From the NCBI GenBank assembly GCA_009602725.1, contig WELB01000080.1, positions 249,433 to 298,552 of the forward strand: DNA of 49,120 nucleotides. Direction: 5' to 3'. Below, one piece after another: positions 1 to 9,683 of the stretch. Made by a program: the position numbers and the translations under genes. The notes beneath the pieces are model-generated. The model did not search any database and had not been told where the DNA came from. It saw only the letters and a program-made list of their open reading frames with translations. This DNA comes from Spirogloea muscicola (lineage: Eukaryota > Streptophyta > Zygnematophyceae > Spirogloeales > Spirogloeaceae). Every line of letters begins with the position of its first letter. The stretch's first letter is position 1.

Positions 1-198
1 CCGTCCACTCGCGCGCCTTTCTCGTTCTTTGTTCATTCTTTTTTGGGCTGGCTTGTCCAGCCCCTATCCTCAATGGGCGAGCCCTTTCTTCCACTCGCGC
101 GCGGGCCGTGCTCTTGTTGCTGCTTCCGGGTCCGTCTGCCTGCATCTTTTCCAGCTTCGAGCTACTCTGACCTGATGTTGCTCACCCGCGGGTATTGA
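1..198 (+). mobile_element. LINE 3' tail plus truncated RT C-terminus (copy 1)
   Basis: Begins with the 3' tail of one element copy: a hairpin with arms GGGCTGG (45-51) and CCAGCCC (57-63), followed by the tail motif CAATGGGCGAGC. A 5'-truncated copy of the ORF end comes next: about 111-198 encodes residues like HSRAGRALVAASGS and, after a frameshift, the family ending YSDLMLLTRGY and a stop at 196-198. Seen directly. The LINE assignment rests on longer copies elsewhere in the window. Confidence 0.65.
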
Positions 199-740
199 GC
201 TTCCTGTGGTTTCGTCATGTCTCGTTGTCTAGATGCCTAGCTGTGTGTTTCCCTTCTTTTCGGCACCTGTTGTAGCTCTTTGGATTTTGTCCATTCTTTT
301 TTGGCTGGCTTCTGCTAGCCCCTCTCTTCTATGGGCGAGCTCATCCTTCTGGGCTGGCCTCCTTGTGTACCGGATGCGCTTGGCCGCCTCGCTGCAGCGG
401 TCGATGTCCCGCGCGCTGCACCTGCGGGCCGGCAGAGCCCTCGCTGCTGCCTCTGGCTCTGGCCAGGGGACCCACTTCCAGGAGCCTAGCGTCTCTGACC
501 TGAGGCTGCTTAGCAGGGGTTACTGAGTGATCCGTAGCTGCTTTGTTTCTTTGTGTGCTCGTTTTTCTTAGCGCTTCCCCTGGCCCCCTTCTCGTACTTT
601 GTCCATTCTTTTTTGGGCTGGCTTTTCCAGCCCCTATTCTCAATGGGCGAGCACTTTCTTTCTTGTCAAACTTATCGGGCTGGCTTTTCCACAGCCCCTA
701 TCCTCAAAGGGCGAGCCCTTTCTTTCTTTCTTCCTTTTCC
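199..740 (+). mobile_element. LINE copy 2: RT C-terminal relic with 3' tail hairpins
   Basis: Three modules in head-to-tail order. First, a tail with a degenerate hairpin at about 303-323. Second, about 356-526, an open stretch reading VYRMRLAASLQRS and ending SDLRLLSRGY plus stop, the conserved end of the RT ORF. Third, a tail at 527-660 with a perfect 7-bp hairpin (615-621/627-633), then a second hairpin at about 675-700. 5'-truncated copies inserted next to older tails would give this order. No intact ORF is present. Confidence 0.65.
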
Positions 741-789
741 TTTTGACTGCTCAAGGACGATGTACGTAGCCTTACCCGGCTCCTTTCCA

Positions 790-1340
790 CCAGCTCCCCG
801 GGCGCGTCTGAGTGGCTCAACGCTCTGCCAATATACGAGTGCCTTCGGCTCACAGAACCTGTTTCGCACAGCGCTGCACCACTACCTCGGCCCTCCCCCC
901 CCTTGCTTGGCTGCCATCCGCCAGTGTGAGTGTGGCCACATTGCCGATGACAAGCTCGATCTAGCTGCTCATATGCTGAAATGAGTTGAGGAAAAACGTA
1001 TTGAGGGGGGTGAGCGCACTGCCTCCCACGACTTGCTCAGGGACACTATGTTTGGAATTGTGCGAGAGGCGGGGTATCATTCGGCGATGGAGGTATCCGG
1101 CATCATGCCAATCTCCTCAAGGCGCGGTTAGCCATACTTGTGGCGTCTGGACGTGGTCGCCACCCCCCGGGTCGGTGGGCCTCGTCTGCTCCTGGACGTG
1201 GTACTGATCGACGCATACAAGGCTGGCGCACCCACGTCAACCGTGTCTGGCTGGGCCACGTCCAGCGCGGAGCGCAAGGAGCGGCACTACCAGGACCATA
1301 GGTTTCCGAGTTATGAAGCCCTGTTTAGTTTGCCCTAGAC
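790..1340 (+). mobile_element. LINE relic: cysteine-rich C-terminal part of reverse transcriptase
   Basis: Three frames carry successive parts of one ancestral protein. About 840-978 encodes a region with a C-x-C-G-H...H zinc-type motif (CECGH). About 1010-1120, another frame, reads RTASHDLLRDTMFGIVREAG. About 1138-1290, a third frame, reads LDVVATPRVGGPRLLLDVV and ends in SAERKERHYQDH. From memory, this order (zinc motif, 'HD..RD' helix, 'DVV' beta strands, 'ERKxxxY') is the region after the RT and before the C-terminal helices in many non-LTR elements. Frameshifts make it a dead copy. Confidence 0.6.
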
Positions 1341-1405
1341 TCTGCTGACAATGTATCGGCTTGAACTGGCCTCCATTTCATTTCATGCGCCCCGCGCGCC
1401 TTCCC
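1330..1405 (+). repeat. Dispersed 75-bp repeat, copy A
   Basis: A block beginning TTTGCCCTAGACTCTG and ending in ATGCGCCCCGCGCGCC recurs almost unchanged at about 4655-4735 and, more diverged, at about 2536-2615. It lies between retroelement fragments and is probably another part of the same element or of a companion repeat. No coding signal was recognised. Confidence 0.6.
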
Positions 1406-1639
1406 CCCCTCTTTTCACAGCCCTTGTCCCTTTGGCGCAGGTCAGGGAGAGTTGTGCGAAGGCCACCCGACATACCCGCCTGCTAGCTATCAGACTTGCA
1501 TCCACTGACTAGAGGTTACCGAGAGTCCCCTTGCTGATGTCTTAGTCATTTTCCTTCTGTCCTTCGCACTCCGGCTCCTTCGAATATTATTCATTCCTTC
1601 GGGCTGAACTCTCCCAGCCACCAATTAATCTGACCGCGC

Positions 1640-2165
1640 TTGTCTTCACCCGAAAGAAGAAGTGGCTCCTAATGGGGGAAAGGGCTGAGATCAGCCAGCC
1701 CGAATAAAGAAATGACAAGGTTCAAAGGGACCAAGCTACCGAGGGGCCAAGAGCGCTATCTCAGGACAGGCGTAGGATGAACCACTCAATAACTACGAGG
1801 GAGCCGCAAGTCCGAAGTATTAGCTGCCGAGAACAACTTCCCTGACGAAAGCCAGAGGCTGCAGCGAGAGCAAAGCCAGCACACAGGTGCAAGGCGTGGG
1901 CCATGGACGGCTGAAGGGATGAGAAGTTGCATACGGTAGACTTGGGCTAACGAGCCAGCGGCGTTGAAGTCAGCCTGCTCACGCTGCCGGCGGGACACAG
2001 CGCGCCGCGTGAGCCTGGCTAGCAGGTCGAGCCACCCGAAAGGATACAAGGCCGTGGCTCGAGGGCTCCCCGTCCTGCTTTGCTGTGACAGAAACAGCAG
2101 CCACTCAAGGCAATGGCTGTGAGAGGCCAGCCCTGAGGTATGTACAAGGTCTTAGTGAGAGAGAG

Positions 2166-2220
<55 letters not shown>

Positions 2221-2330
2221 ACTCTTCCAGTAGAGGGCTGAAAGGACCGAAAGCCGTGGTTACGGTACTGGATGCCTTCTGGAAACAGCGCAACCAAATT
2301 GACTGGTGGCTGTGAGAGGCCAGCCCAAAA
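1640..2330 (-). mobile_element. LINE copy, minus strand, with (GA)n tract and hairpin
   Basis: On the minus strand, 1786-2049 reads RLTRRAVSRR, then DFNAAGSLAQVYRMQL, and ends TSDLRLPRSY and stop, the family's ORF end in a diverged form. A (GA)n tract at about 2155-2216 and a hairpin related to TGGCTGTGAGAGGCCAGCC at about 2304-2330 lie beside it. The part between 1500 and 1786 is degraded tail-like sequence. Confidence 0.5.
2155..2216. repeat. (GA)n microsatellite
   Basis: About 60 bases of nearly pure GA dinucleotide repeat, broken by a single AA. It creates long Arg-Glu/Leu-Ser reading frames on both strands that are not genes. Confidence 0.95.
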
Positions 2331-2694
2331 GAATGGACAAGGTCTGGAAACGGGTTCTCTAACCAATTAAGCTAATGAAGTTCTGACATTGAAGTTCTCA
2401 GCTCTCAGTTCTGGGGCATCCCTAGCCCCTTCACACTTTGTACATTCTTATTTATGGGGTGGCCTCTCCCAGCCACCGCTCTCTCTCTGTTACCTTCGGC
2501 ACCTTAGCATAGGGCTCCGATTTACATAGCCTTGTTTATCCTGCACTGGATTCTGCCTGACATGTATTGGCTTCAACTGGCCTCCCGTTGCTTTCATGCG
2601 CTCCGCGCGCCTTCTCCTGTTCTCGCCTGGAAGCGATTGCTGGGGCGACCGCTCGTCATTGGCAAGCCCTGCGGGGGCAGCCCGGGCTCGCCTA

Positions 2695-3310
2695 TTGAGG
2701 ATAGGGGCGGGAAAAGCCAGCCCCAAAAAAGAATGAGCAAAGTACGAGAAGGGGCCCAGGGAAGCTCTAAGAAAAATAGGCACATAAAGAAACAAAGCAG
2801 CTACGTATCACTCAGTAACCCCTGATAAGCAGTTTCAGGTCAGAGACGCTAGGCTCCTGGAAGTGGGTCCCCTGGCCAGAGCCAGAGGCAGCAGCGAGGG
2901 CTCTACCGGCATGCAGGTGCAGCGCGCGGGCCATAGACCTCTGTAGCGAGACGGGCAAGCGCATCTGGTACACCTGCGCTAGCGACCCGGCTGCAGGAAA
3001 GTCCACCGGCTCCCCATGGAAGCGGCGGACGATGACGTAGCGGGCGAGCTGGTTGAGCAACTCGAGCCACCGAGCGCCCAACGCCCCATGCGTGTCGATC
3101 GCCAGCGGGCAGAACTCGTCGGTTGAAAGAGTCCGCCGTGGCGGCTGCCGTCGCCGGGTGGCGACGAATTCTGCCAAGTGGTCACCCAGTTGGTGATGAA
3201 TTCGCGGCCCCGGCGATAGATGTACACGGGGCTTGCGGCAGCCGCTGTCTGGATATCCTCCAGGAAAATTGTTTCCGGCAGCTAGTCTGTCGGATTTGAG
3301 GCTCCTCACT
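2695..3310 (-). mobile_element. LINE copy, minus strand: RT C-terminal helices plus 3' tail
   Basis: One of the longest relics. On the minus strand, 2812-3309 contains CPLAIDTHGALGARWLELL, then QLARYVIVRR, FPAAGSLAQVYQMRLPVSLQ and the ending SDLKLLIRGY plus stop at 2812-2814. The pattern '(F/C)PLAIDTHGALG...' followed by an 'SLAQVYQMRL...' helix matches the very C-terminus of many non-LTR RT proteins (recalled family knowledge). Its tail continues to lower coordinates with the hairpin at about 2700-2730. Being on the minus strand, it shows that copies inserted in both orientations. Confidence 0.65.
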
Positions 3311-3424
3311 TGTAACTACTGAGTGGTCCATCCTCCCATCCTCCCCCGTTCTGACATCGCATCTTCAGGCCCCTTCGTGGCTGCTTAGCATTCTAGGCCC
3401 CTCCGTCAATTTGCCCCTTCAAAC

Positions 3425-4178
3425 CTTAGTCAATTCTTTTCGGGCTGGCTTTTCACAGCCCTTGCCCCCATTGGGAGAGCCACTTCTTCTGATTTTCTCC
3501 AGCGGCTAGCCCGTCAGGCCAGTGATCGGCGGCCGGGTCTGCCAGGGGCGATGCCCGGCTTCAACGCCGCCGGTTCGCTCGCCCACGTATTCCGCATGCG
3601 CCTGGCATTTCGTTCCAACGCTCTCTGCGGCTACAAGGTGGCAGTGGAAAACACGACAATCATGCCCATCCAGCGGGGCGCCGACAGACAGCTTCACACC
3701 CGCCGCGCTGACCTAGTTGCCATCCGCCCGGAGGAGGTCCGCGTCTCATCGCAGATGTGGTGACTGCAGATTGCATTTACTCCGCCAACCCCGCAAAGTC
3801 GGCGACACTCGCCAGGCACGCGGTCGCTTTGGCGGCTCGGAGTAAGGAGCGCAAGTACGCTGAACATCCCCAGGCGATGCCTTCGCGGCCCTGGCCATTG
3901 ACGTACACGGGGCCTTTGGCAGTGGCTGGTTGGATCTCCTCCAGCGGCTTGCCCGGCAGGCCATCAAGCGGCGGCCGGGTATGCCGGGCTTCAATGCTGC
4001 CGGCTCCCTCGCTCAGGTATTTCGACTGAGGCTGGCAGTCTCGCTCTGGCGCTGTTTGGCTCATGCGGTCCACTCCCGCGCTGGCCGCGCTATGGCTGCT
4101 GCCTCAGGGTCTCTGCAGAGTGCCGCTTTTCCTGCTTCGTGTTATTCTGATTTGCTGCTGCTCACTCGTGGATACTGA
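3425..4178 (+). mobile_element. LINE copy: longest plus-strand RT C-terminal relic
   Basis: A tail hairpin (about 3438-3462) precedes an ORF relic. About 3660-3860 encodes RRADLVAIRPEEVRVSS, then VVTADCIYSANPAKSA and a stretch ending ARSKERKYAEHP. A second frame at about 3880-4178 encodes ALAIDVHGAFGSGWLDLL, GFNAAGSLAQVFRLRLAVS and the ending SDLLLLTRGY plus stop. Read against the other copies, this covers the last 200 or so residues of the RT protein with one frameshift. The family FNAAGSLAQVxRxRL core is shared by five copies. Confidence 0.7.
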
Positions 4179-4830
4179 GCATCCACCCGCATTTCCCTCT
4201 GCATTGTCTTGTGCTTTGTATCGTAGTCCTTTTTCGGCATCTTTTCTTCTTAGGCTTTGGATATTGTCAATTCTTTTTAAGGTGGCTTTGTCAGCCCCTC
4301 GTCTCTACGGGCGAGCACTTTCTTCTCTAGCCTACGCCGTCCATACACGAGCGGGCCATGTTGTGGCTGCTGCCTCTGGGTTTTGGCGGAGTGCCTCTTT
4401 CCCTGCAACGAGCTACCCTGACTTGATGTTGCTCACTCGCGGGTACTAAGTTTCCCTCTGCATCGTCTCGTGTTGTGTAGTGTTGTCCTTGTTCAGCAGC
4501 TAATTCCTTTGCGCGCTCTAAGTAAGGCCTCCGGCTTTCGTGGTGGCGCTCCAGCTCCCCAAGTTAGCTTGTGGGATTTGTTTGTGCTCACCCCCCTGGG
4601 TACTGATGTCACCTTAGGCACCTTACTTTAGGTCTCCGTCTTATGTTGCCCTGTTTAGTTTGCCCTAGACTCTGCCTGAACAATGTATCGGCTTGAATTG
4701 GCCTCCATTTCATTTCATGCGCCCCGCGCGCCTTCTCTCTTTTGGCTTTGGACATAGTCCGTGCTTTTTGGGCTGGCTTTGCCAGCCCCTCTTCTCTATG
4801 AACGAGCACTTTCTTCCCAGCCACCAGTCA
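4179..4830 (+). mobile_element. LINE 3' tails and two further truncated ORF ends
   Basis: The tail of the preceding copy carries a hairpin at about 4280-4300. A truncated copy at about 4331-4449 follows (AYAVHTRAGHVVAAASGF... ending LMLLTRGY and stop). A further diverged end at about 4550-4606 and a tail hairpin at about 4768-4788 with CGAGCACTTTCTT come after it. The 75-bp repeat (about 4655-4735) is embedded here. Confidence 0.6.
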
Positions 4831-5044
4831 ATCTGGCCGCGCTTTCTCTCTTTCTTCTGGTGGTGGGGCTGCGCTCCTAATGTCTGGCAGCTCTGGAGCC
4901 TCGGCCGGGCATCAGTCCGGGCCTTCCTCCTCAAGTGCCACGCAAGCACCCAGGGCACGCGAGTGGTCGCCCCACGGAGGTCGCACACCTCCACGTGGCA
5001 AGCCGAGCTGGCCCCGCACCCTCCCTACCCGGTTGTCTGCTTCT

Positions 5045-5047
<3 letters not shown>

Positions 5048-5083
<36 letters not shown>
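5048..5083. repeat. (CT)n microsatellite with one N
   Basis: About 36 bases of CT repeat ending in an unresolved base at about 5084. It sits just upstream of the sulfotransferase gene and marks the edge of the retroelement cluster. Confidence 0.95.
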
Positions 5084-5373
5084 NCCAACCCCTCCTTTCT
5101 CCCACCCTCATGCTCGCGCTGTCCTTTGGGAACATGGTCGCCAGCGCCCGCTGCTGCACTTTCGCGAGCCCTGCGGTCGTCCGAGGGAGGCCGTGCCCAA
5201 GGCCCCGCGCTCTGCTCCCCGCCCCTCTCGCAGGCCGCCGCTTATGCTCTCGCGGGTGCGCTCTGCGCCTTCCCGCCGGCCGGCTTCCAGCGGCCATCGT
5301 TGACGACCGATGGTCGTCAATCAGAAGCGCAGGCTGCCGTTTCCCGAGCCTCGTGGCAGCGGCAACCTCCTCC

Positions 5374-6784
5374 ATGGATCCGCCGGCTGCTGCCAGCTCA
5401 CTGTCGGCGGCGGCGCCGGCGCCGAGTGGCGCTGCCATTCTCGACTGGGCAGCGCCGCTGGCCTGCCCCCGCGGCGACCGCTGCGCCGGCGGCGAGTGCG
5501 AGCGCCTCCACCTCTCGCTCCAGGACGCCGCTGCCGGCTGGCGCGACCCCGCCGGCCGGCCCAAGACTGTCATCTGTGCCGGGCCCGAGCGCTCGGGTAA
5601 CCACCCCTCGCCAGCGCCTCTCCTCCGACCCGCCTTCGCTGGCCACTCCGCACCGCTGCCGCTGCCGCAATTACCACATTTTGTGGCTGATTCGGAAGAG
5701 CAACTGAGTCTATGCTGGCTATCTTGCTCAACAGACCACCCTGATGGTGGAATCTACTTCACATTTCAACATTCTTATTTTGAAGCTCAATTGAGTTGAC
5801 ATCGCTTGGGCGTAGGCTCCACGTGGCTCTTCAATGCTGTGCGCCTGCTGCTGAGCGGCACTGGCGAGCGCACGCACGCATACTGGGTGCACACGCTGAC
5901 CGACGCCAAGCTGCGGGAGCGGGGCCTGGGCCGCGACGGCGGCGCCGGCGCCCACCTGGTCGTGAAGACGCACAAGTGGTCCGGCGCCTGGGACACGCGC
6001 TCGGCCGACGCCATCTTCCTGACGGACCGCGACGTCTGCAGCGTTGTCGAGTCATACATGCGTGTCGGGTGGCTCCCCCACAGCATGCCGTGAGTTCTGG
6101 ACCCACGCCTAGCCACCCAAGTCCTGAGAGCAACGTGAAGCTACCGGCCCCTCCATTGCTAACGGCAGCTGCTGGCGTTGTTGCCAAAGCTAGTTGAGTG
6201 GACTGGTGTTGGCTTGCGTGTCTTGAGGAGCCTGCCAGCTCAAGTGCCATCTCTGACAACGATGATGTCGCTGTCCATTTCAAAGTGACCTTCAACAGCG
6301 GGCGTCTGGCTTGCCTTCTCCAGGTACCTGAAATCGTTCATGAGCAGTTATGCAGTTGACCATGCGCGCTGGAAGGCAGTGTCGACTGCCATCGTACCAT
6401 TCAACGACTTGGTCGACACTGGTGGTCGTGAGCTTGCATGGCTTGAGCGCTTCGCTGAGCTGCTCGGCATTGAGGCCGACTACTCGCGGATCTCGGAGCA
6501 GATCCGCGCACTCCCCGTTCCTGCAGGTAAACCTATTGATCGGCAGAATGCTGGCTAGCCTGCAGGACCGGCAGCTCCGGCACTGAGCCCAGCAGGCACT
6601 CGGCTGTGGTGTTGCAGGCAGCGGCCCTGACCCCGTCACGAAGCTGTGGCCGAAACACATCGGTGGCAATGGAGGTGGTCGACGCGCTGAGGCCCTCTCG
6701 CTTGCAGAGTGCCAGGAGCTCCGAGAGCACTACCAAGTGGCGCTTGCTGCAGCACCTACCGCTGAGCTAAATTCTGACAGCTGA
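5374..6784 (+). CDS. Sulfotransferase-family protein with N-terminal CCCH motif
   Basis: Four exons (5374-5596, 5816-6089, 6324-6526, 6618-6784; 288 aa) with GT-AG introns in compatible phases. The PAPS-binding 5'-phosphosulfate loop is at residues 70-79 (GPERSGSTWL) and is itself split by intron 1. The 3'-phosphate-binding region is at 140-156 (LTDRDVCSVVESYMR), with the expected RD and Ser residues. The reaction would be transfer of sulfate from PAPS to an unknown acceptor. Residues 31-46 have the spacing C-x5-C-x4-C-x3-H, as in plant CCCH zinc fingers, which is not usual for this family. No signal peptide or clear membrane segment is seen, so a cytosolic or nuclear place is possible. The start at 5374 is the first methionine close to conserved sequence; the frame is open further upstream. 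Substrate unknown. Confidence 0.8.
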
Positions 6785-7780
6785 GATTCTCTCAGGATTG
6801 GTAGCTAGATGAGGTCGCGCTCATTGCCAGCACTCATGGGTGTCGCGTTGCTGTCAATTTGCTGGCTGTTATGGCTGCTTCATGCTGCCAATCGGCAACA
6901 ACGCCACACCTACCAGCAGTGACCATGGCAGTGTGCTCCACATGCTTGGCATGTGATTTTGAGGGCCGACTCTTACGGCCGCTCTAGCCACCACAAATCA
7001 CCTCCTTCTAAGAGGGCCCGCCCGGCGCTCTGTTGCTGTTGCCACTGCCATCATCGCCATCGGACAGCCATGACTGCAGCCGTGCTGAGTGCACCCGTTG
7101 AAGGCTTTCGTACTCTGATGCTGCAGCTTGCACCACAGCCACCCTGGCGTCCCTGGCCCCTGACGCCTCCGCGCTTTCACTGACCAAATTAGAAAGTGGT
7201 GGACCTGAACGGTTGCCGCCAGCATAGGTTCCATGAGTCTCTGCTCTCCCACTTGAAGTGTTACTTCGCCAGTCTCTGGGCCCGGCAAATATAGCGCTAA
7301 GCCTGTGCAAGACACAGGGGGCCGACACGGACGAGTCAAGTGTGTGCAACTGCCAACAATACATGAAATTCCATGCATGTTTGTACTTGCTTGTAGTGAT
7401 TTGTACTGTGCTGAGGGTGCTTCAATGCGCAATATTGTGCGCTTCCCTCCATGTGGCAAGTAAGGCAATCAACAAGATATGTTATCGTGTCACTTGCTAG
7501 CGGCAAGAGGAGATGAGACCTAGATGTTTAGAGTACCGAACCTGGAAGCAACACCAATCGGGGGTTGCGCTGTTGTTGTTGAAGCAGCCTCGGCCACTGA
7601 GGGCATGCGATGGCCACCAACAGCGTACCTCATGGTCGCCGCGGGGCTGTTACTTGCCGCAAGGCAAGGCGTAGGACATGCCATTGTTATCGAGTCTGCT
7701 TAGCTGCTAGCAAGGGCAAGAGGGCACGGCCACAGCACAAGAGCGGAGCTCCCCATTGCAGCTGCAGCTTGGCAGGAGCC
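6785..7780. other. Intergenic, no recognisable gene
   Basis: About 1 kb between the convergent sulfotransferase and BORCS8-like genes. It must hold both 3' UTRs. ORFs of up to 156 codons on the minus strand (about 7000-7470) show no domain, no conserved motif and no splice pattern that I could join to a neighbour. Confidence 0.5.
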
Positions 7781-8377
7781 TCACTTGGCGGCAATGCTGC
7801 TGCCGCCTGGCTTGGGCGTCAGCCGTAGCGCCTCGCAATTCTGAATGCAGGCCAGCATGGCATTGATGGCGGGGGGCCCCACGCCCTTCATGGTCCGCAC
7901 GGAGGTCGCGGCAGCTCGCACGTCCTCCGTAGCGTACACGGCCTCTGCAGTGGTCTCTTGCACGGTGTCCTGCGGTACACTTCCAGACAAAGGTATTGTA
8001 ACAAGAGCTTGGCGCAAGCGATTACAATCAAAGAGTTGGGGCGTCAAGGGCATATGCTTCAGTCCTTCAAGTCGATGTAATGGCCTTCAGATGCAGGGTA
8101 TGGTGCTCAATCACGTAGGCAAGGGAACTTGTCAATGTATGGGGCTCAGTTATCGTCCTTTACACGGGCATTGAAGTAATTACTGATGTATTATTGAAGT
8201 GATGAGTGAGAAAGCGACGTCTGGAGGGGCGGGCGCAACCCTGAGGGCGACAACAGCGGGCGTGGCCTTGAGTGCATGCTGCTGCACGTAGTAGAGCCCA
8301 ACGGACGGCTTGTTCGCCAGCTGCTTCAAGATGTCCGCCAGCTTATTGTACACTGCGCTGGCCGCCACAGCCGCCAT
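7781..8377 (-). CDS. BORCS8-like (MEF2BNB) BORC complex subunit
   Basis: Two exons on the minus strand (8377-8240, 7969-7781; 108 aa). The N-terminal half has KLADILKQLANKPSVGLYY, close to the 'LANEPSVALYRLQEHV' core that I recall for animal BORCS8; the second exon has AEAVYATEDVRAA and a helical C-terminus, and the length agrees with about 119 aa in human. BORC sits on the lysosome surface in animals and couples ARL8 to kinesin; the role in an alga is unknown. I chose 8377 because the product then starts like the family and has a strong start context (GCGGCCATGGCGG). The frame stays open to a methionine at 8557, giving 60 more Ala/Ser-rich residues. The donor GTTGCG is atypical but keeps phase 0. 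Confidence 0.7.
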
Positions 8378-8864
8378 GGCCGCCGCCGCAGCAGGGCAAG
8401 GAGATGTTATGGGCATGCTGCTGGTGACACTGCAGAGCTTGGCAGCAATGGCTACCACCGCGCTGAAGCTTGCGTCGAGGCTACGTTCCTGCTCACCCTC
8501 CTGCAGCTGCTCGGGATGATTGAAGCGTGCCGTTGTGGGCAGTGCCACTGCGGCCATCAGCCTGTCACTGAGACTGCGACTAAGTTAGGTGGCTCCTGCA
8601 GGCTGCTGGCGACTGCACCGGTGCGTGCTGCGCCTGAGCCCGACCCCTGCTTTTCTCCGATAGTCGTGAACGAGCGAGCTAGGCGTGACGAGAGCGAGAG
8701 GCCAGAGCGGGTGGTGGGGGGGTCGGAGGAGGGTGGGGGTAGTGATGGGAGTGGGGGGGTGGAGATAGAAAATTTAAAAAAACAGAAATGCGGCTGCTGA
8801 TATTAAAGAATCGGCTGTGAACTGCCAGCCAGATGCATACAGGTGTTCATGACGGAGCCAAATG

Positions 8865-9270
8865 CTAGGATAGAAGGTGAGAAGAAGCACCACTTCCAAA
8901 CGAGTAAAAGAAGACTTTCCAGCTGCCTCTGGCTCTGGCCATTGAGGATAGTGGCTGGACAAGCCAGCCCAAAAAAGACAGGGGACCCACTTCCAGGAGC
9001 CCAGCATCTCTGATCTGCGGCTGCTTAGCAGGATAGGGGCTGGACAAGCCAGCCCAAAAAGAAGAAGGTGCTCGCCCATTGAGAAAGAAGGTGCTCGCCC
9101 ATTGAGAAGAGGGGCTGGCAAAGCCAACCCAAAAAGAATGGACAATGTTCGTGCTGGGCATGGCTACTGGCTTCCGTTGCTTCCGCGGCTGTTCTCCAGC
9201 TCCCCAAGTTAGTATGTCGGATCTGCATGTGCTCAGTCGTAGGTACTGTAATCCCCTTTGAACCTTGTCC
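8865..9270. mobile_element. Scrambled LINE fragments on both strands
   Basis: A plus-strand ORF-end fragment (AAASGSG... to SDLRLLSR, about 8918-9030) is interrupted at about 8940-8978 by a reverse-oriented copy of the element's own hairpin. Further reverse-oriented hairpins and CTCGCCCATTGAGAA motifs occur at about 9030-9140, and a diverged ORF end (MSDLHVLSRRY) at about 9213-9248. This is a pile-up of short, nested insertions. Confidence 0.6.
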
Positions 9271-9328
9271 TCCTTTTTGGGCTGGCCTTTCCTAGCCACC
9301 TTCTTAAATTGGGGTTCAAAGCCAAAGC

Positions 9329-9480
9329 CAGGGGTTACTGAGTGTCTCGTAGCAGCTTTGTTTCTGTTACTTAGCGCTTCCCCTGGCCCCCTTCTCGTAC
9401 TCTGTTCATTCTTTTTCGGGCTGGTTGTTCCAGCCCCTATTCTCAATGGGCGAGCACTTTCTTCTTCTTTCCAGCAGTGG
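9329..9480 (+). mobile_element. Young LINE 3' end, 138 bp identical to the copy at 44483
   Basis: From CAGGGGTTACTGAG to CACTTTCTTCTT the sequence is the same, base for base, as 44483-44620. It holds the last codons of the RT ORF with its stop, the 3' tail and the perfect hairpin (9418-9424/9430-9436). Identity over 138 bp between loci 35 kb apart points to recent movement from one source copy. Confidence 0.75.
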
Positions 9481-9649
9481 GCGATGGCTGTGATTGGCGA
9501 GCCCAGGAGAAAAGAAAGCGGCTGCTGGTACCAAAAGAGCGGCTGTAAGTGGCGTGAAAAAGGGAGTGAACAAATCTCGGACGAGTAAGCTTCCAATTGG
9601 GGGCGAGGACGAAGAAAAGCCAGCCTACGAAGCAGTAAAAAGCGCGAGA

Positions 9650-9683
9650 GAGCGAGAGACAGAGAGAGAGAGAGAGAGAGAGA
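9650..9683. repeat. (GA)n microsatellite
   Basis: About 30 bases of GA-rich repeat upstream of the CD2BP2-like gene; it gives a false Arg-Glu-rich frame. Confidence 0.9.

Noticed and set aside
2085-2366. Proteins rich in RERERE or SLSLSL at 2085-2366, 4693-5573 and 9443-9775
   Set aside because: Produced by GA/CT microsatellites.
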